Positions 1 through 6,504 of a stretch of DNA of 12,895 nt are shown here, piece by piece; the first letter of the stretch is position 1; each line of letters starts with the position of its first letter. The translations under genes were made by a program, and so were the position numbers. Source of the DNA: JBPESN01 sp051710625 (GTDB lineage: Bacteria; Pseudomonadota; Gammaproteobacteria; Enterobacterales; Enterobacteriaceae); contig NZ_JBPESN010000064.1 in the NCBI RefSeq assembly GCF_051710625.1, positions 1 through 12,895 of the forward strand, given 5' to 3'. The notes beneath the pieces were generated by a model. That model did no database searches. It saw nothing but the letters and a program-made list of their open reading frames with translations, and was not told the origin of the DNA.

Positions 1-285
1 ACAGTTGCTGTGGCGTTACCGGATCAAACAAAGCATGAGTCGGCGGGGTAACTGTTGGGATAACAGTCCGATGGAGCGCTTCTTCCGCAGCCTGAAGACA
101 GAATGGGTGCCGACAAAGGGTTACAACAGCTTCAGCGAAACAGCTTATGAAATTACTGACTATATCGTGGGATATTACAGCGCACTCAGGCCGTATGAAT
201 ATAACGGTGGGTTGCCACCAAACGAATCAGAAAACAGATACTGGGAAAACGCTAATGCGGTGGCCAGTTTTAGTTGACCACTACA
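1..285 (+). mobile_element. IS911-like element (IS3 family), right end, copy 1
   Basis: This is the last 285 bases of an IS3-family element whose left part lies outside the window. The right terminal inverted repeat ends at 285 with ccactaca, and the preceding ggccagttttagttgacc matches the right end of the copy at 8944-10182. It carries the end of the transposase OrfB. Its 3' sequence resembles the 8944-10182 copy more than the 2357-3610 copy. All three copies point the same way. The bases after it begin ctttt; without the left end, a target duplication cannot be judged. Confidence 0.93.
2..277 (+). CDS. IS911-like transposase OrfB, C-terminal fragment
   Basis: This is the end of the DDE integrase catalytic domain (rve) of an IS3-family transposase, which cuts and joins IS ends. 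The fragment is open from the window edge to the TGA at 275-277. It contains the block NCWDNSPMERFF, whose Glu is the third catalytic residue of the DD(35)E triad, and the typical C-terminus ending NAVASFS. Within the visible part there is no frameshift or stop, unlike the other two copies. The two catalytic Asp residues and OrfA are outside the window, so activity cannot be judged. Confidence 0.9.
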   Translation, partial: QLLWRYRIKQSMSRRGNCWDNSPMERFFRSLKTEWVPTKGYNSFSETAYEITDYIVGYYSALRPYEYNGGLPPNESENRYWENANAVASFS

Positions 286-877
286 CTTTTGAACAATTAA
301 GCATCAATCAATTCCTATTTTTGATAAAACAATATATTAAAAACGCAATTATTGCAATGAGCATGGTAACGAATGATGAGTAAAAAAGCCCTGTACTTCA
401 TGCTTTGTGATAGGGGAAAAATCAAAACCTTTCTCACAGAGATAAATATAAATATTAAATAGAAAGGGGCCAATTTTTAATAAATACAATGCCTTATTTG
501 TTGTTTTGCTATTAGTAATGTCAAAAAATAATGCTAAAAGTACATATGTCAAAGGAGTGCCGATTGTAAATTCCATAATCAAGACCGTTAATCAGTTAAA
601 TCTAGAGATTATTTATGGTGGTTTGCGCAGAAATAAAAATATTTTTCTGTAGAAATGAGTTGTCACATGATTATCGCTGATAAAAACCTCCTTAGCACTA
701 TGCAGCCCCTTGTTGAGTAATCGATAAAAAAGCACAGCTAATATTACACTAATCGTGTTATTAATTTAGAATCAAATTTCTATGGATGTTGTAAGATTTT
801 TGCAATTGCGGCTGCCGACCAGCATACCACCCTATCCAGTAAGATAATTGGCTGATGTGTCATTGGGGAGAAATATT

Positions 878-979
878 ATGGCTAACTTGGAACCAACCTC
901 GCTATTCTTACATCCCGCCGCTGCTGTTTATCGTTGTCGATGCCTGAGTACGCTTTTCTCAACTTTGTTTTATTCGTAA
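878..979 (+). CDS. Small ORF (33 codons) with a good ribosome binding site, unknown
   Basis: An ATG at 878 is preceded at proper distance by ggggag (865-870), followed by 33 codons and TAA at 977-979. The peptide starts MANLEPTSLF and resembles nothing I know. It has several Cys and Arg residues and a Ser/Thr/Leu-rich end (STLFSTLFYS). It could be a small protein, or the surviving start of a longer gene that has since been frameshifted. It sits in a stretch with no other recognisable gene, so support is limited to the start signal. Confidence 0.2.
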   Translation: MANLEPTSLFLHPAAAVYRCRCLSTLFSTLFYS

Positions 980-1245
980 TGAGTATTAATAATGTTGACA
1001 TTGATCGGCGCTGTCCACGCATTCATGGCATTCAACGCATGCCCACCGGGCAAACCCAATATCGTCAGGCCATAACTCACTTAAATCTGTTTCAAAAAGA
1101 TGCAGGTCTGCTGTGGCGGCAGTACTGGATGTTCCTTTTTCATCTGTGCACCTAATTTAAACATCGCCCTTTTACGGCTCATGCGGCGAGGGTTGGGGGT
1201 AAACTGCGCCCGTAGGTTCAACACGGCCCAGCGAAAAGAGCCAAG

Positions 1246-1266
1246 TACGGTTTGCAAAAAACCGTA
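1246..1266. repeat. Perfect inverted repeat (8-bp arms, 5-base loop)
   Basis: TACGGTTT at 1246-1253 pairs with AAACCGTA at 1259-1266 around gcaaa. No T-run follows on either strand, so it does not look like a standard intrinsic terminator. No neighbouring gene is recognised to explain it. Confidence 0.5.
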
Positions 1267-1608
1267 GGGGTCAACGCCAGCTCTTTGAGGATACGCCTCC
1301 GACTGTTTTCGCTATTAATTTTACAGGGGTTCCTACAAACGTTTAAGCGCATGGGCGAGGGAGTGTTGGGTTATCACCGGCGTCACGGCGCCAGCCGGTA
1401 ACTAAGCGAGGGATAGGCGACCACGCCCGACTACGGCATCAAGCACATTATTTTGCTCAGATGCTGACGCGTTCGCCCGGTAACGTCATTGGTTTACCTT
1501 TTCGCCGGATACGGGAAAATAAAACAAAAGCGTTATGGGAGGTTATCGCCTAACTGATTGAATATTAATACTGTAGAAATGTATAAGGGGAGACGAGTAG
1601 GGGGAAGA

Positions 1609-1684
1609 TGGTGCCCGAACTCGGAATCGAACCAAGGACACGGGGATTTTCAATCCCTTGCTCTGCCAACTGAGCTATCCGGGC
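1609..1684 (-). tRNA. pheV: tRNA-Phe (anticodon GAA)
   Basis: A 76-base gene on the minus strand with encoded CCA (1611-1609). The acceptor stem GCCCGGA pairs with TTCGGGC, giving one G6-U67 wobble. The D-arm is GCTC/GAGC with G18G19, the anticodon loop is TTGAAAA, and the T-arm is CTTGG-TTCGATT-CCGAG. It matches my recollection of E. coli tRNA-Phe except at a few positions. Two changes matter: position 67 is U instead of C, and position 27 is A opposite C43, so the top pair of the anticodon stem is broken (E. coli has G27-C43). The location next to speC corresponds to enteric pheV, a known integration hotspot. It is probably still functional, with some doubt because of the mismatch. Confidence 0.96.
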
Positions 1685-1694
1685 AACGGTGCGC

Positions 1695-1723
1695 ATTAAA
1701 CCGTATTGATCGCATGGCGTCAA
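1695..1723 (-). promoter_or_regulatory. Sigma-70 promoter of tRNA-Phe
   Basis: On the minus strand a -35 box TTGACG (1723-1718) and a -10 box TTTAAT (1700-1695) are separated by exactly 17 bases. A GCGC discriminator follows at 1694-1691, as is usual for stable RNA promoters under stringent control. Transcription would start near 1688, leaving a leader of only about four bases before the mature 5' end at 1684. Confidence 0.75.
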
Positions 1724-1791
1724 CGCCTAATTTATCTTTGCGGTGCGTTTGCTGCGTTTTCAGGCAGCCGCGAGGGCGTCCAAGGTACCTC

Positions 1792-1820
1792 TTTGCCGGT
1801 GAGGGCAGGGCGCCGGCAAA
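1792..1820. repeat. Inverted repeat upstream of tRNA-Phe
   Basis: TTTGCCGG (1792-1799) and CCGGCAAA (1813-1820) are perfect arms around a 13-base loop. With a bulge the stem can extend by a CTC/GAG step. There is no T-run on either side, so it is not a convincing terminator. It may be the 3' hairpin of a lost upstream gene. Confidence 0.45.
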
Positions 1821-1831
1821 GGAGCGGCGTA

Positions 1832-1863
1832 ATATTTAGTTATTTAATAAGTTAACTAAATAT
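1832..1863. repeat. AT-rich inverted repeat 1 (11-bp arms)
   Basis: ATATTTAGTTA (1832-1842) and TAACTAAATAT (1853-1863) are perfectly complementary around a 10-base loop. The arms are almost pure A/T in an otherwise GC-rich chromosome. Four bases later a second AT-rich inverted repeat follows. The pair lies about 110-170 bases upstream of the tRNA-Phe promoter. Confidence 0.6.
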
Positions 1864-1866
1864 AAC

Positions 1867-1895
1867 TATTAACTTAATTGTTATTAAAGTTAATA
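1867..1895. repeat. AT-rich inverted repeat 2 (9-bp arms)
   Basis: TATTAACTT (1867-1875) and AAGTTAATA (1887-1895) are perfect arms around an 11-base loop. Size and loop resemble the preceding repeat at 1832-1863, and both contain TTAACT or its complement, so the two may be related elements. The function is unknown. Confidence 0.6.
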
Positions 1896-2356
1896 ATATG
1901 ACGTATTATCGCGCTTGGGGGATTTTTTCTTGAACCCGGCGGGGAAACATGCAATTATTGCGCAAATTTTTCATCACTTCTTATTACGCAGAAGATCACA
2001 GGAAGCCGCCTCTATGCATTCAGCACTGTCGCCGCGTCTGGTCACGGGGCAGCCTTGTCCAGTGATGCAGATATCCTGCCCGCATTTTCTCTACCGCGCG
2101 TATTCGTCCGTCATCACCATGCGCTGAGAGCTCTTAGGCTCACTGTTAGGCATTAGTAAGAACAGACGTCCGGCTCTGCTTTTACTGGTGTCTATTTGTT
2201 GCTGCTGATTCCTGTCTCTCCATTACGTTGCGCTTTCCTTTGCCGGGAAAGTATGGCCGGCATCGGGTGCGGGACGCGTTTGCTCTCCCATTGCGTGCTC
2301 AGGCACATCGACTCATCCTTACCTTAGGGCATCGGTGATATGACTTTGTTAAAAAT
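1896..2356. other. Stretch with no recognised gene between AT-rich repeats and IS copy 2
   Basis: No protein family is recognised in any frame, and no start with a convincing ribosome binding site precedes a long frame. A 70-codon plus-strand frame at 1915-2127 has no recognisable motif. In E. coli the space between speC and pheV holds yqgA; I could not find YqgA-like sequence here, nor the missing N-terminal part of SpeC. This may be a decayed remnant beyond recognition. Confidence 0.5.
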
Positions 2357-2428
2357 TGTAGTGGCACACTGAATTTGGCCACCTGAACAGAGGTGATATG
2401 CGCACCTCAGAACAACACGGGTGCACCA

Positions 2429-2731
2429 ATGAAAAGAAAAAATTTTAGTTCTGAATTCAAACGCGAATCCGCTCAACTGGTTGTCGACCAAAATTACACC
2501 GCCGCGCAAGCAGCAAAAGCCATGGACGTCGGCTTTTCTACGATGACGAAATGGGTAAAATAACTGCGTGATGAGCGACAGGGGAAAACGCCAAAAGTTT
2601 CTCCCATAACCCCGGAACAAATCGAAATACGTGAGCTCAAGAAGAAGGTACAACGCATTGAAATGGAAAATGAAATATTAAAAAAGGCTACAGCGCTCTT
2701 GATGTCAGACTCCCTGAACAGTTCTCGTTAA
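2429..2731 (+). pseudogene. IS911-like OrfA, nonsense codon at 45
   Basis: OrfA is the helix-turn-helix and leucine-zipper protein that recognises IS ends and supplies the N-terminus of the OrfAB transposase. The full 100-residue length is readable: MKRKNFSSEF, then the HTH around residues 20-50, then the coiled-coil EIRELKKKVQ...ILKKATALL, ending NSSR. A TAA at 2561-2563 replaces the CAA (Gln, KWVKQLRDE) present in the 9016-9318 copy, a single C-to-T change. The product would stop after 44 residues inside the HTH region, so no OrfAB can form. Confidence 0.9.
2680..2686 (+). other. Programmed -1 frameshift site (A AAA AAG), copy 2
   Basis: AAAAAAG lies near the end of OrfA, with AAA AAG in the OrfA frame. 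Slippage by -1 leads into OrfB, as established for IS911. It is moot here because OrfA stops earlier. Confidence 0.75.
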
Positions 2732-3602
2732 TCGGGAAACTCAGAGTGCATTATCCTGTGGCCACACTCTGCCACATGTTCAGGGTTCATCGCAGCAGTT
2801 ATAAATACTGGAAAAGTCGTCCTGACAGGCCAGACGGCAGGCGAACGGTATTGCGCAGTCAGGTTCATAAACTGCACAGTATCAGCCATGGTGCCGCTGG
2901 CGCGAGAAGTATCGCCACCATGGCAACCCAGAGAGGCCCCCGGATGGGGCGCTGGCTCGCAGGCAGGCTCATGAAAAAGCTGGGGCTGGTCGGTTGTCAG
3001 CAGCCGCCGCACAGGGTATAAGCGTGGCGGTCAGGAGCATGTTGCGATCCCGAATTATCCTTGAGCGCCTGTTCGCTGTAACGGAGCCAAACCAGCTATG
3101 GTGCGGCGATGTGACGTATATTTGGACCGGGAAACGCTGGGCATACCTTGCGGTTGTTCTTGATCTGTTCGCGAGGAAACCGGTGGGCTGGGCTATGTCG
3201 TTCCCCCCGGACAGCAGACTGACCATCAAAGCACTGGAAATGGCATGGGAAACGCGTGGTAAACCAGCCGAAGTGATGTTCCACAGCGATCAGGGTAGCC
3301 ACTATACAAGCAGGCAGTTCCGACAGTTGCTGTGGCGTTACCGGATCAAACAAAGCATGAGTCGGCGTGGTAACTGTTGGGATAACAGTCCGATGGAGCG
3401 CTTCTTCAGAAGTCTGAGAAACGAGTGGATACCGGTAACAGGCTACATAATAAGCTTCAGCGAAGCAGCTCATAAAATTACCGACTATATCGTGGAATAT
3501 TACAGCGCACTCAGGCCGCATGAATATAACAGTGGGTTGCCACCAAACAAATCAGAAAATAGATACTGGAAAAACGCTAACGCGGTGGGCAGTTTTAGTT
3601 GG
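2683..3602 (+). pseudogene. IS911-like OrfB transposase, two +1 frameshifts and lost stop
   Basis: OrfB supplies the DDE catalytic domain. The frame is good from the slippage site to about 3015 (HYPVATLCHMFRVHRSSYKYW..., an HTH_21-like region). An extra G in caggg (3014-3016) shifts it, and an extra C at 3059-3060 shifts it again. From about 3060 the catalytic part is open: WCGDVTYIW (first Asp), FHSDQGSHYTS (second Asp) and CWDNSPMERFF (Glu), with 35 residues between second Asp and Glu. The usual TGA has become TGG at 3600-3602, so the frame runs across the IS end to 3656. A block at about 3406-3470 differs sharply from the other copies. Confidence 0.9.
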
Positions 3603-3610
3603 CCACTACA

Positions 3611-4943
3611 ATGCGCGGCCGTTCCGTTTGGCGGTGATCCAGCTGGGTACTTATGATGGCACCATCTATAACGCTCGGCAGGTGGTAGATAAAATCGGTC
3701 ATCTGTGCGATTACATCCTGTTTGACTCCGCCTGGGTGGGGTATGAGCAGTTTATCCCCATGATGGAGCAGTGTTCGCCGCTGCTGCTCGATTTGAATGA
3801 AAACGATCCGAGGATCTTTGTCACCCAATCGGTGCACAAACAGCAGGCGGGGTTTTTGCAAACTTCGCAGATTCATAAAAAGGACACCCACATCAAAGGG
3901 CAAAAGCAGTTCTGCAATCATAAGCGGTTCAACAATGCCTATATGCTGCATGCGGCCACCAGCCCGTTTTATCCGTTGTTTGCGGCTTTTGAGATCAACG
4001 CCAAGATCCACGAAGGGGCCAGCGGCCGTCGGATGTGGATAGAGTGCGTCAAACTTGGGATTGAAACCCGCAAACAGCTTTTGACGGAGTGCGAGCTCAT
4101 TAAGCCGTTCGTGCCGGACCGCGTGGACGGCCGGCGCTGGCAGGATCATACCACTGAGGAGATGGCGCATAATAAAGCGCTTCTTCAATTTTGTTCCCGG
4201 CGATCGCTGGCATGGCTTTGATGGCTATACCCGCGATCAGTATTTTATCGATCCGTGTAAACTGCTGCTGACTACGCCGGGAATCGACGCCGCCAGCGGG
4301 CGCCATACCCCGCGTTTGGTATTCCGGCCACGATTCTGGCGACCTATTTGCGCGAGAACGGCATTGTGCCGGAGAAATGCGATCTAAATGCCATGCTGTT
4401 CCTGCTCACCCCCGCCGAAGATGCGGCGAAGATGCGCCGGTTGGTGGAGGTGCTCAAGCAGTTTGAACGCTATATTGAGCAAGATGCGCCGCTAACAGCG
4501 GTGTTGCCCAGCATTTGCGAGAAATATCCCGGTCGCTATCAAGACTATACCCTGCGCCGTTTGTGCCAAGAGATGGATAACCTGTATGTCAGCTTTGACG
4601 CCAAGCAGCTACAGCACGATATGTTCCGCCAGCCCCATCTGCCGCGTATGGCGCTGAACCCGCAGGAGGCTATAACATGGTTTTGGTGCGCGGCGAGATA
4701 GAGCTGGTTCCTCTGTCACGGGCCGAGGGACGTATTGTCGCCGAGGGGGCGTTGCCTTATCCACCGGGGGTGCTGTGCGTTGTGCCCGGCGAAGTCTGGG
4801 GCGGGTCGGCGTGGCGCTATTTCCTGGCGTTGGAAAAGGGGTTGAACCTGCTGCCGGGCTTCCAGCCGAAGCTGCAAGGGGTGTATGTCCAGCAAGATGA
4901 CTGCGGCACCCGGCGGCTGTATGGCCATGTGGTCTGCCGCTAA
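3611..4943 (+). pseudogene. speC: Ornithine decarboxylase, N-terminally truncated and frameshifted
   Basis: The intact enzyme is a cytoplasmic PLP enzyme converting ornithine to putrescine (fold type I, about 710 residues). About 270 N-terminal residues are missing at the IS border. The rest is highly recognisable: RPFRLAVIQLGTYDGTIYNA, the PLP lysine motif TQSVHKQQAG (Lys codon 3838-3840), TSPFYPLFAAF, DPCKLLLTTPGIDA, ENGIVPEKCDLN, and the C-terminal EGALPYPPGVLCVVPGEVWG. Three frameshifts break it: an extra G near 4177 (before RFF.FVPG), a shift near 4310 (between GRHTP and FGIPATIL), and a missing base near 4669 (after NPQEA). The stop is TAA 4941-4943. The inducible paralogue SpeF is similar, but the position next to mltC favours speC. 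It is certainly non-functional as read. Confidence 0.95.
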
Positions 4944-5057
4944 AGGCTACGGTTAGCCGTATGCCGCCAACTTCCCCGACGGAACGCGCGCGATAGTTGC
5001 ACCTCTGCCGGTCTTGGTCGAGGGTCCCTCCCGCGTTTGGACATAGGGCGTTGAGGT

Positions 5058-5092
5058 GGCGATATCAGCGCGCCGCGCGCGCCGATGTCGTC
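5058..5092. terminator. Strong hairpin between converging speC remnant and mltC
   Basis: CGATATCAGCGCGC (5060-5073) pairs with GCGCGCCGATGTCG (5077-5090) around a 3-base loop, with one A-C mismatch and one wobble. It starts eight bases beyond the mltC stop. No T-run follows on either strand, so it may protect or rho-dependently end the mltC transcript instead of acting as a classical intrinsic terminator. A weaker hairpin GGCTA-CGGT-TAGCC (4945-4958) follows the speC stop. nupG, which separates mltC and speC in E. coli, is absent. Confidence 0.45.
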
Positions 5093-5100
5093 CGCCGCCG

Positions 5101-6174
5101 TCAGCGCCGGTAGTTCTTTTGCAGATTATTCACTTTATGCAAGTAGCAGCGCGATTCCGCCGCCGGATGCTGCGTGGACAGCGTTTGATAAACCTGATCC
5201 GGCGGCATGCCGTTAATTATCTGGAACGCTCGGTTTTGATCGTGCGAGAAGACCCGTAGCACGCTGCCGGGGCCGCCGTTATAGGCGGTGATCACCGCAT
5301 AACGCCGCGATGTCGGATTGACGATGCTGCCCAGATAGCTGTTTTGCAGCATCGCCAGATAGGCGGTGCCGGTATCGATATTATTTTCCGGGTCAAACAG
5401 GTAGCTGCGGCTCGGCTGGCCCCGTTTGCCCTTCATTTTAAACACGTCGCGTCCCGCGCTGTGCTGCACCACCTGCATGAGACCCAGCGCGTCGGCGTGG
5501 CTCACCGCATAGGGGTTGAAGCTCGATTCCGTCTGCATAATCGCCAGGATCAGCGATTGATCGACGCCATACTGCTGCGAGGCTTTGCGCACCATGCCCA
5601 GGTATTTATGGGCGCGTTTGTCCACGTGGTTCGGCACCAGCTGAATAGTGATGGACCAAATTTGCCGCAGGCCAGTGGTACGGGTTTGTAAACGGGTTTG
5701 CAGCAGATAATCGGCAAAAAGCGCGGCGCGCCACTCCCAGCGGATCGGCTCACCGTTATTATCCAGCACCTGACCATAGAGGAAAGCCTCTTTGCTGATA
5801 GGAATATCGTTTGTATCCGAGTAAAGATCGATCGTGCCGAAATCGTTACCCATTAATAGCGTACTGATGATGGCCTGGCGCAGATACGCGCTGGGGTTGT
5901 CGCCGGCGATGGTTTCGACGGTAATGGTACCGCCATCAAAATTGATGTGGCTGCGGGTTTCGTATTGATCGGTATATTTTACGTAGTCTTTCGGCCCGGC
6001 AATCAGAACTTCATTCAGCCCCCAAAGATTTTCAATGTTGTGGGCGAACTGCCCCATCAAAATATCGAAACCGTTAGTGTCTTTTATGTAGGCTTCATTT
6101 TTGGCATTGTTTTTACTGTTGGAACAGGAGATCAATAACGGGGCAATGATCACTAAAGGTAATATTTTCTTCAT
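5101..6174 (-). CDS. mltC: Membrane-bound lytic murein transglycosylase C
   Basis: MltC is an outer-membrane lipoprotein that cleaves the MurNAc-GlcNAc bond of peptidoglycan, forming 1,6-anhydro products. The start chosen is ATG 6174, giving 357 residues, close to the E. coli length. A longer in-frame start at 6219 would put the signal peptide inside the protein. Residues 1-17 form a lipoprotein signal with lipobox LISC (Cys17). The N-terminal MltC domain is NGFDILMGQFAHNIENLWGL...ITVETIAG. The SLT domain starts near residue 190, with catalytic Glu216 in IMQTESSFNPYA, then GLMQVVQHSAG and AYNGGPGSVLRVF. No lesion is visible. It is third in a minus-strand operon after mutY and yggX, with a 57-base gap containing a hairpin. 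Confidence 0.97.
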   Translation of the reverse strand: MKKILPLVIIAPLLISCSNSKNNAKNEAYIKDTNGFDILMGQFAHNIENLWGLNEVLIAGPKDYVKYTDQYETRSHINFDGGTITVETIAGDNPSAYLRQAIISTLLMGNDFGTIDLYSDTNDIPISKEAFLYGQVLDNNGEPIRWEWRAALFADYLLQTRLQTRTTGLRQIWSITIQLVPNHVDKRAHKYLGMVRKASQQYGVDQSLILAIMQTESSFNPYAVSHADALGLMQVVQHSAGRDVFKMKGKRGQPSRSYLFDPENNIDTGTAYLAMLQNSYLGSIVNPTSRRYAVITAYNGGPGSVLRVFSHDQNRAFQIINGMPPDQVYQTLSTQHPAAESRCYLHKVNNLQKNYRR

Positions 6175-6200
6175 GTTACGGGCCGTGTCAGGACTGGAAA

Positions 6201-6227
6201 TTTCCGGGGCGCCAGGCACCCCGGAAA
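6201..6227. repeat. Perfect intergenic hairpin between yggX and mltC
   Basis: TTTCCGGGG (6201-6209) and CCCCGGAAA (6219-6227) are perfect 9-bp arms around a 9-base loop, inside the 57-base gap between the yggX stop and the mltC start. It could partly end the mutY-yggX transcript, set mRNA processing, or be a leftover palindrome. There is no clear T-run on the minus strand. Confidence 0.6.
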
Positions 6228-6231
6228 GGCG

Positions 6232-6504
6232 TTATTCGCTCGACGGGGTATACCCCTGGATATGCACATCCTGACCTTCAAACAGGAAATTGATCATCTC
6301 CTGCTCCAGCACCTTACGATCGGCGACATTCATCATGCTGAGTTTTTTTTCGTTTATAAGCATCGTTTGCTTGGTCTGCCATTGCGCCCAGGCTTCTTTA
6401 GAAATGTTGTCATAAATACGTTTACCCAGTTCCCCCGGGTAAAACTGGAAATCCTGCCCTTCGGCTTCACGTTTTAAAAAAGTACAGTAAATCGTTCTGC
6501 TCAT
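6232..6504 (-). CDS. yggX: Fe(2+)-trafficking / oxidative damage protection protein YggX
   Basis: YggX is a small cytoplasmic protein of the Iron_traffic family, linked in enterics to protecting Fe-S enzymes from oxidative damage. The 90-residue frame follows E. coli YggX closely: MSRTIYCTFLKREAEGQDF, YPGELGKRIYDNISKEAW, QTKQTMLINEKKL, EQEMINFLFEG, ending GYTPSSE. The conserved Cys near the N-terminus (TIYCTF) is present. Two adjacent ATGs exist (6507 and 6504). The second is chosen because it matches the family start and sits better behind the gaggaag ribosome site in the end of mutY. It overlaps the mutY stop (6506-6504), so the two are translationally coupled. It is intact. Confidence 0.97.
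   Translation of the reverse strand: MSRTIYCTFLKREAEGQDFQFYPGELGKRIYDNISKEAWAQWQTKQTMLINEKKLSMMNVADRKVLEQEMINFLFEGQDVHIQGYTPSSE

Larger units (their letters stand above)
286..1608. other. Gene-poor, partly AT-rich stretch with no recognised gene
   Basis: No product is recognised on either strand. About 286-780 is visibly AT-rich compared with the rest of the window; about 1150-1550 is closer to the GC-rich background. A 74-codon minus-strand frame (ATG 576 to 349) is hydrophobic, but it lacks a ribosome binding site and resembles no family I know. A plus-strand frame at 940-1155 is also unrecognised. A 12-base palindrome (aaaaatattttt) lies at 635-646. Because the stretch lies beyond the 3' end of a tRNA-Phe gene, it may be the remains of an island or decayed native genes; the sequence does not decide. 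Confidence 0.6.
2357..3610 (+). mobile_element. IS911-like element (IS3 family), complete but inactivated, copy 2
   Basis: This 1254-base element runs from a left end TGTAGTGGCACACTGAA at 2357 to a right end (reverse complement TGTAGTGGCCAACTAA) at 3610. It has the IS3-family plan: OrfA, an A6G slippage motif at 2680-2686 and OrfB in the -1 frame. The proteins are of IS911/ISEhe3 type by recall. OrfA has a nonsense codon, OrfB has two +1 insertions and the OrfB stop is lost. The flanks (aat before, atg after) show no 3-base target duplication, so a rearrangement has probably removed one original flank. Its right edge truncates speC. Confidence 0.95.

Noticed and set aside
349..582. Hydrophobic 74-77 codon minus-strand frame in the AT-rich stretch
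   Set aside because: There is no ribosome binding site, no recognisable family, and AT-rich DNA easily encodes hydrophobic chance frames.
1246..1266. Intrinsic terminator for tRNA-Phe or a lost gene
   Set aside because: It is over 300 bases from the tRNA 3' end and has no T-run on either strand; kept only as an inverted repeat.
1558..1839. 93-codon plus-strand frame across the tRNA-Phe region
   Set aside because: It is antisense to tRNA-Phe and its promoter, and the peptide contains translated tRNA sequence; tRNA genes in this group often give such chance frames.
3096..3521. 141-codon minus-strand frame inside IS copy 2 (and 9671-10093 in copy 3)
   Set aside because: Both are antisense to the transposase catalytic domain and appear in both copies only because the IS sequence is repeated.
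1..3610. Composite transposon formed by IS copies 1 and 2 around the tRNA-Phe block
   Set aside because: The enclosed DNA includes a core tRNA gene in its expected chromosomal place, copy 2 is dead, and no outer target duplication is visible; chromosomal insertions explain it better.
3595..4188. 197-codon minus-strand frame opposite speC
   Set aside because: The plus strand encodes recognisable ornithine decarboxylase; the minus frame has no motif of its own.
3611..4943. Reading the decarboxylase as speF (inducible paralogue) instead of speC
   Set aside because: The sequence alone is mixed between the two, but the neighbouring mltC and tRNA-Phe match the speC locus.
5344..5691. 115-codon plus-strand frame antisense to mltC
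   Set aside because: The minus strand clearly encodes the lytic transglycosylase domain there; the frame is a codon-bias artefact.
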